Shown piece after piece: positions 8,453 to 15,785 of a stretch of 64,000 bases of DNA. The DNA comes from Exiguobacterium sibiricum 7-3. Lineage in GTDB: Bacteria; Bacillota; Bacilli; Exiguobacteriales; Exiguobacteriaceae. Position 1 is the first letter of the stretch; the number at the start of each line of letters is the position of its first letter. Below the pieces are notes generated by a model that was given only the letters and a program-made list of their open reading frames with translations, had not been told where the DNA came from and ran no database searches. The stretch spans positions 695,971-759,970 of the forward strand of contig NZ_KK211190.1 in NCBI RefSeq assembly GCF_000620865.1, given 5' to 3'. The translations under genes and the position numbers were made by a program.

Positions 8453-9123
8453 AAAACTTAAAGTTACGGGACTGGCTCCCGTTTACACTCTACATGCTGA
8501 TGGGTGTTGGACTGCTCCTCTATTTCCGTTTTTCGGGAATGATGGAGCAGTTCGATATTCAAGCGTTGTCTGACTGGATTCGCCAGCAAGGCGCCTTCGG
8601 CATGTTGCTGTACATATTGGCTTATACAATTCGTCCGCTCGTCTTTTTCCCGGCGAGCTTGCTGACAGTCTTTGGCGGTTATACCTATGGTCCGTGGATT
8701 GGAACGATTCTCGACGTCGTCGGTGCCGGAACCGGCAGCCTGCTCAGCTTTTGGATTGCCCGCCTGCTTGGTCGGCGCGGGATTGAAAAAATCATCGGTA
8801 CCGGCAAACTAACAGCGCTCGACGAACGGATTGCGACGAACGGATTTGTCGTCGTCTTGATCGTCCGGCTGATTCCGCTGTTTCCGTTTGACGCGATCAG
8901 TTACGCGTCGGGGTTATCGAAAATTAAATTCCGGCAGTTTGCACTCGCCAGTTACCTCGGTATCATTCCGGGCGCGTTTGTCTACAACAACATCGGTGCG
9001 AGTCTGCGGGATCCGTTTTCCTGGCAGTTTTTCTTTGCGATCTTCTTATATCTCTTATTTTTTACCGTCGGTTTTTTTGCACAACGGATGTTACGGAAAA
9101 AACAAAACAATGAGCATATGTAA
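8449..9123 (+). CDS. VTT-domain (TVP38/TMEM64, DedA-like) membrane protein
   Basis: Multi-spanning protein with the VTT/SNARE-associated domain: FFPASLLTVFGGYTYG (about residue 66), a glycine-rich reentrant segment GAGTGSLLSFWIARLLG, and RLIPLFPFDAISYASGL (about residue 143). DedA-type proteins act in membrane homeostasis and lipid transport; a specific substrate cannot be named. The frame is open back to 8365, inside the upstream gene. The TTG at 8449 overlapping the upstream TGA is the most natural coupled start, but it lacks a clear binding site, so the start is uncertain. Confidence 0.75.
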   Translation: MKNLKLRDWLPFTLYMLMGVGLLLYFRFSGMMEQFDIQALSDWIRQQGAFGMLLYILAYTIRPLVFFPASLLTVFGGYTYGPWIGTILDVVGAGTGSLLSFWIARLLGRRGIEKIIGTGKLTALDERIATNGFVVVLIVRLIPLFPFDAISYASGLSKIKFRQFALASYLGIIPGAFVYNNIGASLRDPFSWQFFFAIFLYLLFFTVGFFAQRMLRKKQNNEHM

Positions 9124-9132
9124 GCGCTTTAT
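9119..9132 (+). promoter_or_regulatory. CcpA cre site candidate upstream of proline dehydrogenase
   Basis: TGTAAGCGCTTTAT matches the consensus TGWAARCGYTWNCW at 13 of 14 positions and contains the typical AAGCGCTT core. It overlaps the stop codon of the VTT gene and lies just before a CATAAT -10-like box at 9135-9140, about 76 bases before the proline dehydrogenase start. Catabolite repression of proline use is the inference. Confidence 0.65.
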
Positions 9133-9207
9133 GTCATAATATGAATGCAGAGATGTGAACCGACATGGTAAAACAGCCTAGCATTTATTTAGGGGGAGTA
9201 ATGAGTG

Positions 9208-10125
9208 ATGGAACGAGTATTACGGGATGGTTTTATCTTTTTATCGCAAAACAAGACATTGAATGGTCTGGCAAAACGGTATGGTCTTAAATTCGGTGCA
9301 GGTCGCTTCGTCGCGGGGGATTCACTGGAAGCCTCAAAACGCGCGATTCAGGATTTGAACTCAAAAGGATTATGCGTCACGATGGATCACCTCGGTGAGT
9401 TCATCTCAACGGTCGGAGAAGCGGAAATGATGACGCAGGAATGTATTCGTGCAGTGGAAATGATTGCGGAAGAGAAACTAGACTCGCAACTTTCACTGAA
9501 ATTGACGTCACTTGGTCTTGATATCTCGGATGAATTGATCCGCTCGAACATGGAACGGATTTTGACACGGGCGAAGGAAGTCGGCGTCTTCGTCACAATC
9601 GATATGGAAGATGAGCCGCGTTGTGAAAAAACGATTCAATTATTCGAAGAATTACGTCAATCCTTTGATAATATCGGAACGGTCATTCAGTCTTACTTGT
9701 ACCGGTCGGAAGACGACATCAAACGTGTCGGACGATTCGAGACGAACTTACGGATTGTCAAAGGCGCGTATAAAGAGCCGGCAACGGTCGCCTTCCCGGA
9801 AAAAGAAGATGTTGACCATAACTACATCAAGCTCGTCAAACTGCAACTCTCACTCGGTAACTATGCCGCAGTCGCGACGCATGACGATGCGATGATCGAA
9901 CAGATTATCCGCTATGCGAAAGACAACGGTATCGGGAACGATAAGTTCGAATTCCAGATGCTGTACGGCATCCGCGTCGAGCGTCAGCTTGAACTCGTGA
10001 AGCTCGGCTATAAAGTCCGCGTCTACGTCCCGTACGGTCGTGACTGGTACGGTTACTTCATGCGCCGTTTGGCGGAACGTCCGGCGAACGTGGCGTTTGT
10101 CCTTAAAGGCATGGTTAAAGGTTAA
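9208..10125 (+). CDS. Proline dehydrogenase
   Basis: FAD enzyme that oxidises proline to pyrroline-5-carboxylate, feeding electrons to quinones. A single-domain monofunctional form of about 305 residues, as in Firmicutes (PutB/FadM type). C-terminal signature: VRVYVPYGRDWYGYFMRRL (about residues 264-282), with the arginine pair that binds the proline carboxylate. KLTSLGLDIS and EFQMLYGIR are further family blocks. Starts GTG 9205 and ATG 9208 are both possible after AGGGGGA; the ATG has better spacing. It is monocistronic with its own terminator. No P5C dehydrogenase is nearby. Confidence 0.92.
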   Translation: MERVLRDGFIFLSQNKTLNGLAKRYGLKFGAGRFVAGDSLEASKRAIQDLNSKGLCVTMDHLGEFISTVGEAEMMTQECIRAVEMIAEEKLDSQLSLKLTSLGLDISDELIRSNMERILTRAKEVGVFVTIDMEDEPRCEKTIQLFEELRQSFDNIGTVIQSYLYRSEDDIKRVGRFETNLRIVKGAYKEPATVAFPEKEDVDHNYIKLVKLQLSLGNYAAVATHDDAMIEQIIRYAKDNGIGNDKFEFQMLYGIRVERQLELVKLGYKVRVYVPYGRDWYGYFMRRLAERPANVAFVLKGMVKG

Positions 10126-10137
10126 TAGGGAAACGTG

Positions 10138-10168
10138 AGATGGAGCTGTCATGGCTTCATCTTTTTTT
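10138..10168 (+). terminator. Terminator after proline dehydrogenase
   Basis: AGATGGAGC (10138-10146) pairs with GCTTCATCT (10154-10162, one G-U), seven-base loop, then seven T. Confidence 0.85.
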
Positions 10169-10189
10169 ATCATTTCTTAATGATTGTTC

Positions 10190-10337
10190 GAAAGATTTTT
10201 ACGTCCCGTGCTTTCCTCAGGCGAGACGCAAGTCGCGGCTCTTTGACCCATGGGATCAACGAGCCGGGTCTTGCCTGTCTCTGACAGCGCAAAAAACCGC
10301 GCTTTTTCCCGTAGGAGTCACGGGAAGCAAATCTTTC
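10190..10337 (+). repeat. Structured dispersed repeat, copy 1
   Basis: About 148 bases in the gap before the DUF2785 gene. Nested pairings: outer GAAAGATTT (10190) with AAATCTTTC (10329); CCCGTG (10205) with CACGGG (10319); GAGAC-N-CAAG (10223) with CTTG-NNN-GTCTC (10270); inner CGGCTC (10236) with GAGCCG (10261); small hairpin AGCGC (10286) with GCGCT (10299). Conserved blocks shared with copies 2 and 3 are GCTTTCCTCAGGCGAGA, GGGTCTTGCCTGTCTCTGAC and TTTTTCCCGTAGGAGTC. It ends 15 bases before the AGGAGG of the next gene, so it would form most of its 5' leader. Confidence 0.85.
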
Positions 10338-10364
10338 TTCACTTACTATTTAGGAGGCATGGTT

Positions 10365-11186
10365 ATGGAGGTAACGGAACAGCAGTTGAAAATGCAGCTG
10401 CAACAAGAGGATACTATTATTTCGGAGGAACTGCTTGATCAGATGCTGCACCACATCGGCAGTTTGGATCCGGTCCTTCGCGATGACCTGATTTTTTCAA
10501 AACTAGCGGAATGGATCATGTCAGGAGAGTTCACGGTGACGTCTGCTAAACGAATTGTCTCGTTTGTACTCAGTCCGGACGGCTTGTTTTATAAAATGAA
10601 GACTTCCGATGATACAGCAGTCTTTACCCGTTCGTTTTCAGCGTTGCTTCTTGCAGTAGTACTAGAAACAGACGCAGCGCATCCACAACTGGAGGAGAAG
10701 ACATACGAACAGATATCTAATCAATTATTGGAATATCTGAGTAACGAAACCGACTTTAGAGGATTTGTTCCTGACTATGGTTGGGCGCATAGTATTGCCC
10801 ATATTGCCGATGCCTACGACGCTTGGTTCAAGCATCCCCGGTGTCAGGTCAGGAATGAGCAAGCGGCGATTGCCCGGTTCATCGAGATTTTGATGACACC
10901 AGACTATGTTTTTATCGATGAAGAACAGGAACGTGTCATCACAGCTTGGTTAGCGGCAAGAGAACGAGGAATGACAGACGAAATCTTTTTTACGACGATT
11001 GAGACATCAGTCCAAGCCTTGCTTGATCTACCGGTGAATTGGAGCGACGAACGATTTACTGTCCTCCGCAATACAAAACAATTACTACGGACACTGTATT
11101 TTCGGGTGAAATGGCAAGACAAGACATCCATGCTCCCAGAACAAATCGAACACTTTTTATTTCAAATCCATCAACAATATCAGTAA
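10365..11186 (+). CDS. DUF2785 domain protein
   Basis: 273 residues. The block TDFRGFVPDYGWAHSIAHIA (about residues 126-145) is the hallmark of DUF2785; the rest is helical and soluble. Function unknown. Start: AGGAGG at 10352-10357 lies seven bases before the ATG at 10365; the frame runs open upstream through the repeat, which is not coding. The gene stands alone, lies between inverted repeat copies (10190-10337 and 11194-11323), and looks somewhat richer in A+T codons than its neighbours, which could point to separate acquisition. No terminator of its own other than the repeat was found. Confidence 0.8.
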   Translation: MEVTEQQLKMQLQQEDTIISEELLDQMLHHIGSLDPVLRDDLIFSKLAEWIMSGEFTVTSAKRIVSFVLSPDGLFYKMKTSDDTAVFTRSFSALLLAVVLETDAAHPQLEEKTYEQISNQLLEYLSNETDFRGFVPDYGWAHSIAHIADAYDAWFKHPRCQVRNEQAAIARFIEILMTPDYVFIDEEQERVITAWLAARERGMTDEIFFTTIETSVQALLDLPVNWSDERFTVLRNTKQLLRTLYFRVKWQDKTSMLPEQIEHFLFQIHQQYQ

Positions 11187-11193
11187 ACAAAAA

Positions 11194-11323
11194 AACAGAC
11201 GTGTCCATTCGACTTCTATGGGAAAAGGAAGCTTGCTTCCGTCAGGGACAGGCAAGACCCGGTCATCTAGATGACAGCTAGCTTGCGTCCCGCCCGAGAA
11301 AAGCGGGTGGGCATACGTCTGTT
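11194..11323 (-). repeat. Structured dispersed repeat, copy 2 (inverted)
   Basis: On the minus strand it shows the same block order as copies 1 and 3. Pairings: outer AACAGACGT (11194) with ACGTCTGTT (11315); GGGAC (11245) with GTCCC (11287), where the other copies have GAGAC/GTCTC; CAAG (11253) with CTTG (11282); a self-complementary GTCATCTAGATGAC (11262-11275); and GGAAGC (11227) with GCTTCC (11235). On the minus strand the outer stem is followed by a T-run, 16 bases beyond the methyltransferase stop, so it may also terminate that gene. Confidence 0.8.
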
Positions 11324-11339
11324 GCAAATAGGTATTTTT

Positions 11340-11975
11340 TTAATCTCTTGTCCGAAACGCAAACAAACAAGAAAACGCATGGGCCTGATCAAGCAACCGG
11401 TGTCCGGTCATGACGGCACCTTCTTTTTGAATGACGGCTTCATCAAGCAACGTCCAGCCGAGTTCATCTGCCAGTTGGACGAGTTCCCACGGCATCATCG
11501 TATTGCCCATCGGTGCGTCTTCTCCGTGCAGGCGGCGGTACGATAACGCTCGTGGTGCCGCCGTTGGTCCAAGCAGACTGATGACGACGAGCGGCGAAAC
11601 GCGGCTGATTTCTTTAAGCACCGTGACGGGACGCGTCGACCATTCGAGTGAATTGACGGCAAGGACGACATCAAACGTATCATCCGCAAACGGTAATGCT
11701 TCGCCGGTTCCGACGACGAAGTCGAGTGCCGGTGATTTGGAACGGGCGATCCGGATCATCTCTTCCGACAAATCAAGTCCTGTGACCTGAAACGCGTCCG
11801 CGAGTAACCGGCAGGCCGCACCGTCGCCGCATCCTAAGTCGAGTAAGTTGCCGGATGTGATGACGGACTTCAGAAACGGAATGATTGTTTTCCGGCTGCC
11901 TGTCGTCCACATCATCTCCGATCGTTCCGCCCAATCCGTCGCTTTTTGATCCCATAATTGTTCCGTCGGTTTCAT
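11340..11975 (-). CDS. Class I SAM-dependent methyltransferase
   Basis: 211 residues with SAM-binding motif I NLLDLGCGDGAACRLLADAF (about residues 43-62), the acidic residue after strand 2 in TGLDLSEEMI, and FDVVLAVNSLEW as motif IV (Methyltransf_11 type). Substrate unknown. ATG at 11975 follows AAAGGGGGAATTCTC. Transcribed away from the fad operon; the intergenic gap (11976-12159) holds the fad control region. Its 3' end runs into repeat copy 2. Confidence 0.82.
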   Translation of the reverse strand: MKPTEQLWDQKATDWAERSEMMWTTGSRKTIIPFLKSVITSGNLLDLGCGDGAACRLLADAFQVTGLDLSEEMIRIARSKSPALDFVVGTGEALPFADDTFDVVLAVNSLEWSTRPVTVLKEISRVSPLVVISLLGPTAAPRALSYRRLHGEDAPMGNTMMPWELVQLADELGWTLLDEAVIQKEGAVMTGHRLLDQAHAFSCLFAFRTRD

Positions 11976-12041
11976 GAGAATTCCCCCTTTGCTTTCAGTC
12001 TAACAGGAAAATTTGACCAATAGCTGATTTTTTATTGCTAC

Positions 12042-12059
12042 TGAATGATAATTCATTTA
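12042..12059. promoter_or_regulatory. FadR-type operator 1 upstream of fadN
   Basis: TGAATGATAATTCATTTA matches the Bacillus FadR consensus TGAATGAMTANTCATTCA at 15 of 18 positions. The GATAAT within it (12047-12052) can serve as a -10 box with CTGATT at 12024-12029 (17-base spacer), so binding would block the promoter. In Bacillus, long-chain acyl-CoA releases FadR. Confidence 0.7.
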
Positions 12060-12076
12060 TGATGGAGAGGTAGAAG

Positions 12077-12109
12077 GAAGCAGTGGAAAAACGGACGGCT
12101 TCTTTTTTT
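12077..12109 (+). terminator. Terminator-like hairpin in the fad leader
   Basis: GAAGC (12077-12081) pairs with GCTTC (12098-12102), followed by seven T. It lies between the two FadR-type boxes, after the presumed promoter and before fadN. No upstream gene on this strand needs it, so it may be an attenuator; the stem is short. Confidence 0.4.
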
Positions 12110-12119
12110 GTCAGAATAA

Positions 12120-12137
12120 TGAATGGTTGTTCATTCA
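12120..12137. promoter_or_regulatory. FadR-type operator 2 upstream of fadN
   Basis: TGAATGGTTGTTCATTCA, a good inverted repeat with TGAATG and CATTCA ends as in the FadR consensus. It lies 22 bases before the fadN ATG, 78 bases downstream of operator 1, so it could act as a roadblock or by looping. Confidence 0.7.
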
Positions 12138-12159
12138 ATTACGAATCAGGGGGTCTATC

Positions 12160-14577
12160 ATGGCGAGTCAAATCGGTCAGCCGACCACAGTACACACGAC
12201 GAAACATATTCAATTCGCCGTCATTATCGGTTCAGGGGTCATGGGTGCAGGGATTGCCGCACACCTCGCGAACGCGGGAATCCGGACATTGATGCTTGAT
12301 ATCGTACCAAAAGAATTAACCGCGCAGGAGACGAAACAAGGATTGACGCTGGATGATGCGGCAGTTCGTTCACGGATTGCCCGTGACAATCGTCAGAAGT
12401 TACTCAAACAAAATCCGGCACCACTGGCTTCGAAGCAATTACTCGATTTAATTGAAGTCGGAAACCTCGAAGACGACTTGGAACGCCTCAAAGAAGCGGA
12501 CTGGGTGATTGAAGTCATCGTTGAACGGCTTGACGTCAAACAACAGTTGTTTGCGACTATCGAACCGTTCTTACGCGAAGATGCGATCGTCAGTTCCAAC
12601 ACGTCAGGGATTTCAATCGAAGCGATGCGTCAAGGACGTTCAGAGTCGTTTAACGCCCGGTTCCTCGGGACCCACTTCTTTAATCCGCCGCGTTACTTGA
12701 AGTTACTGGAACTGATTCCGACAAGTGACACGGATCCGGAAGTCGTCCGGTTCATGAAACAGTTTGCAGAAGAACGTCTCGGTAAAGGGGTCGTCATTGC
12801 AAAAGATACACCAAACTTCATCGGCAACCGGATCGGCACATACGGTCTGCTCGTCACACTGGATGAGATGAAGAAGGGCGGTTATTCGATCGGGGAGGTC
12901 GATTCCGTCACCGGACCATTACTCGGTCGTCCAAGCTCAGCGACGTTCCGGACGCTTGATGTCGTGGGGATCGACACATTCGTTCACGTTGCGAACAACG
13001 TCTACGACCTGTTACCGGACGGAGCGGAAAAAGACACGTTCGCCGTGCCGGCAGAAATGAAACGGTTGGTCGACGAAGGGTCACTCGGAGCGAAGTCGGG
13101 ACAAGGCTTCTACAAAAAAGTCGGCAAACAGATCATGGAACTTGATCTTGCAACTTTTGAATACGTCGAAAAGAAAGCGCTTACTGAACCATCGATCGGT
13201 CAAGCAAAAGCTCTTCCGGGCGCCAAAAATAAACTCAAGGCTGTTGTCTTTTCGAAGGACCGTGTCGGTGCCTTATTGTGGCCGATCCATGCGAAGACGT
13301 TACTGTACTCGGCTCAACTGACACACGAAATCGCGGATGACATCAAAGCGATTGACGAAGCAATGAAATGGGGCTTCGGTTGGAAAATGGGACCGTTCGA
13401 GACATGGGATGCGCTCGGCGTCGAGAAGACGGTTGCGAAGATGAAGCAGGACGGCTACGACGTACCGGCTTGGGTCGACGAGATGCTTGCGTCAGGCGTC
13501 ACCAGCTTCTACAACGAAGACGGTCAGTTCTATGATGCGCAGACACAAACGTATGTCGGCAGTGCCGTCAATCCGAAAGAAATCCGCTTACGCGACGTCC
13601 GCAAATCAAACGGCGTCTTGCTTGAAAACAACGGTGCCCGTCTGCTTGATCTCGGAGATGATGTCGCAGTCCTTGAATTTACGTCGAAGAGTAACGCGAT
13701 CGGCGTCGACATCATGCAGATGATCGAACAGTCGATTGATCTCGTTGAAAAAAATCACCGGGGTCTTGTCATCGCCAACGACGGCAAAAACTTCTGTGTC
13801 GGGGCGAACCTGGCGATGATGTTGATGGAAGCAGAGGATGAAAACTGGTTCGAGCTCGACTGGATCATCAACAAGTTCCAGCAGTCGATTCAAAAAATCC
13901 GTTACGCGTCGCGTCCGATCGTCGTTGCCCCACAAGGGATGACACTCGGCGGCGGAACAGAAATTTCGCTTCCGGCGGCCCGGTTGCAGGCCGGTCTTGA
14001 AACGTATATGGGACTCGTCGAAGTCGGTGTCGGTCTGATTCCGGGAGGCGGCGGAAACGTCAACACGTATCGTCGTCTGCTCGAAAATACACCGGACGGA
14101 CTCGTCAACATCGAAAAAGCCGCGCAGAAGACGTTTGAGAACGTCGCGATGGCGAAGGTTTCGAAATCGGCCTTTGAAGCACGGGAACTCGGGTATGTCC
14201 GGACCGTCGATCAAATTTCGATGAACCGGGACCACTTGACGTTTGATGCGAAACAACTGGTCCTTGAACTCGACCGGACAGGCTATACGGCGCCAGCACA
14301 TGCCAAGATTCCAGTCGTCGGTCGTGCCGGGAAAGCGACGCTTGAACTTGCAACCCGCGAGATGTTCTACGGCGGCTATATCTCGGAACATGATTTAAAA
14401 ATTGCAAGTAAACTCGCACACGTCATTGCCGGTGGGAACGTCTCGTTCGGCACACAAGTCGATGAGCAGTACATGCTCGATATCGAACGGGAAGCCTTCT
14501 TGAGCTTGATCGGTGAGATGAAAACACAACAACGGATGCAGCATATGCTTGTCAAAGGCAAGGCGCTCCGTAACTGA
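12160..14577 (+). CDS. fadN: FadN: 3-hydroxyacyl-CoA dehydrogenase / enoyl-CoA hydratase
   Basis: Bifunctional beta-oxidation enzyme. The N-terminal half is an NAD-binding hydroxyacyl-CoA dehydrogenase: GSGVMGAGIAAHLANAG (about residue 27), then LGTHFFNPPRYLKLLELIP with the catalytic histidine (about residue 169). The C-terminal part is a crotonase: FCVGANLAMMLM (about residue 546) and LGGGTEISLPAARLQ (about residue 597) shape the oxyanion hole. 805 residues, similar to B. subtilis FadN. ATG 12160 follows AGGGGGT; the open frame from 12127 covers operator 2 and is not the start. First gene of fadNAE. Confidence 0.94.
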   Translation: MASQIGQPTTVHTTKHIQFAVIIGSGVMGAGIAAHLANAGIRTLMLDIVPKELTAQETKQGLTLDDAAVRSRIARDNRQKLLKQNPAPLASKQLLDLIEVGNLEDDLERLKEADWVIEVIVERLDVKQQLFATIEPFLREDAIVSSNTSGISIEAMRQGRSESFNARFLGTHFFNPPRYLKLLELIPTSDTDPEVVRFMKQFAEERLGKGVVIAKDTPNFIGNRIGTYGLLVTLDEMKKGGYSIGEVDSVTGPLLGRPSSATFRTLDVVGIDTFVHVANNVYDLLPDGAEKDTFAVPAEMKRLVDEGSLGAKSGQGFYKKVGKQIMELDLATFEYVEKKALTEPSIGQAKALPGAKNKLKAVVFSKDRVGALLWPIHAKTLLYSAQLTHEIADDIKAIDEAMKWGFGWKMGPFETWDALGVEKTVAKMKQDGYDVPAWVDEMLASGVTSFYNEDGQFYDAQTQTYVGSAVNPKEIRLRDVRKSNGVLLENNGARLLDLGDDVAVLEFTSKSNAIGVDIMQMIEQSIDLVEKNHRGLVIANDGKNFCVGANLAMMLMEAEDENWFELDWIINKFQQSIQKIRYASRPIVVAPQGMTLGGGTEISLPAARLQAGLETYMGLVEVGVGLIPGGGGNVNTYRRLLENTPDGLVNIEKAAQKTFENVAMAKVSKSAFEARELGYVRTVDQISMNRDHLTFDAKQLVLELDRTGYTAPAHAKIPVVGRAGKATLELATREMFYGGYISEHDLKIASKLAHVIAGGNVSFGTQVDEQYMLDIEREAFLSLIGEMKTQQRMQHMLVKGKALRN

Positions 14578-14594
14578 TGACTGGGGGGATTCGA

Positions 14595-15785
14595 ATGAAG
14601 GAAGCAGTAATCGTCGCTGGTGCACGGACACCAGTCGGCAAAGCTAAAAAAGGATCGTTTAAGTCGATGCGTTCTGATGAACTCGCAGGAATCGCCATCA
14701 AGGAAACATTGAAACGCGCGAACTACACCGGAGCAATCGATGACGTCATTCTCGGTTGTGCCTTACCGGAAGCTGAACAAGGGATGAACATCGCCCGGTA
14801 TGCATCGGTCCTCGGAGGACTGTCGCATGAAGTGCCGGCGATCACGATCAATCGGTATTGCTCGTCCGGTCTCCAATCGATTGCCGATGCGTCGATGAAG
14901 ATCATGACAGGACAAGCGACAGCTGTCATCGCCGGTGGACTCGAATCGATGAGCCAAATCCCGATGCCAGGACACGTCGTCCGACCGAATCCATCGATCG
15001 TCGAGACGGCACCGGAATATTATATGAGCATGGGGCATACGGCAGAACAAGTCGCTGCGACCTATCAAGTCTCACGCGAAGATCAAGATGCCTTTGCCCT
15101 GAAAAGCCATCAAAAAGCAGCCGCTGCGATTGCGTCCGGCAAGTTCGTCGACGAAATCGTCCCGGTGACGGTCACGGAACAATACGTCAACGATGAGTTG
15201 AAGATTGAAGAAAAGACGTGGGTCGTCGAACATGACGAAGGTGTCCGCGCCGATTCATCATCGGAAGGTCTCGCCAAGCTCCGTCCGGCATTCCGCCTCG
15301 GCGGCAGTGTCACAGCGGGCAACTCGTCTCAGACATCAGACGGTGCTGCTGCCGTCTTGATCATGGAACGCGAAGAAGCGGAACGCCAAGGACTGCCGAT
15401 TCTCGGAAAGTTCAAATCGTTTGCCGTCGGTGGTGTCCGTCCGGAAGTCATGGGAATCGGACCGGTCGTCGCGATTCCAAAGGCACTTGAACTCGCTGGC
15501 ATCACGCTCGAAGATGTCGGATTGATTGAATTAAACGAAGCCTTTGCATCCCAGTCACTCGGTGTCATCCGGGAACTCGGACTGAACGAAGACATCGTCA
15601 ACGTCAACGGCGGCGCGATTGCGCTCGGTCATCCGCTCGGTTGTACAGGAACGAAACTGACGTTAACACTTTTGCATGAAATGAAACGACGGAACGTCCA
15701 ATACGGCGTCGTCTCGATGTGTATTGGCGGCGGCATGGGTGCTGCCGGTGTATTCGAACTAGTTGAAGGAGGAACAGGACAATGA
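14595..15785 (+). CDS. fadA: FadA: acetyl-CoA C-acyltransferase (thiolase)
   Basis: Last step of each beta-oxidation round: splits 3-ketoacyl-CoA with CoA. Thiolase signatures: nucleophile cysteine in NRYCSSGLQS (about residues 86-95), NGGAIALGHPLGCTGTK (about residue 337) and CIGGGMGAAGVFE (about residue 377). 396 residues. The start at 14595 follows GGGGGG and is preferred over the ATG at 14577 that overlaps the fadN stop. Four-base overlap with fadE. Confidence 0.95.
   Translation: MKEAVIVAGARTPVGKAKKGSFKSMRSDELAGIAIKETLKRANYTGAIDDVILGCALPEAEQGMNIARYASVLGGLSHEVPAITINRYCSSGLQSIADASMKIMTGQATAVIAGGLESMSQIPMPGHVVRPNPSIVETAPEYYMSMGHTAEQVAATYQVSREDQDAFALKSHQKAAAAIASGKFVDEIVPVTVTEQYVNDELKIEEKTWVVEHDEGVRADSSSEGLAKLRPAFRLGGSVTAGNSSQTSDGAAAVLIMEREEAERQGLPILGKFKSFAVGGVRPEVMGIGPVVAIPKALELAGITLEDVGLIELNEAFASQSLGVIRELGLNEDIVNVNGGAIALGHPLGCTGTKLTLTLLHEMKRRNVQYGVVSMCIGGGMGAAGVFELVEGGTGQ

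Noticed and set aside
10140-10364. N-terminal extension of the DUF2785 protein through the repeat
   Set aside because: The open frame begins in the terminator of the previous gene and crosses the structured repeat; the AGGAGG before 10365 marks the real start.
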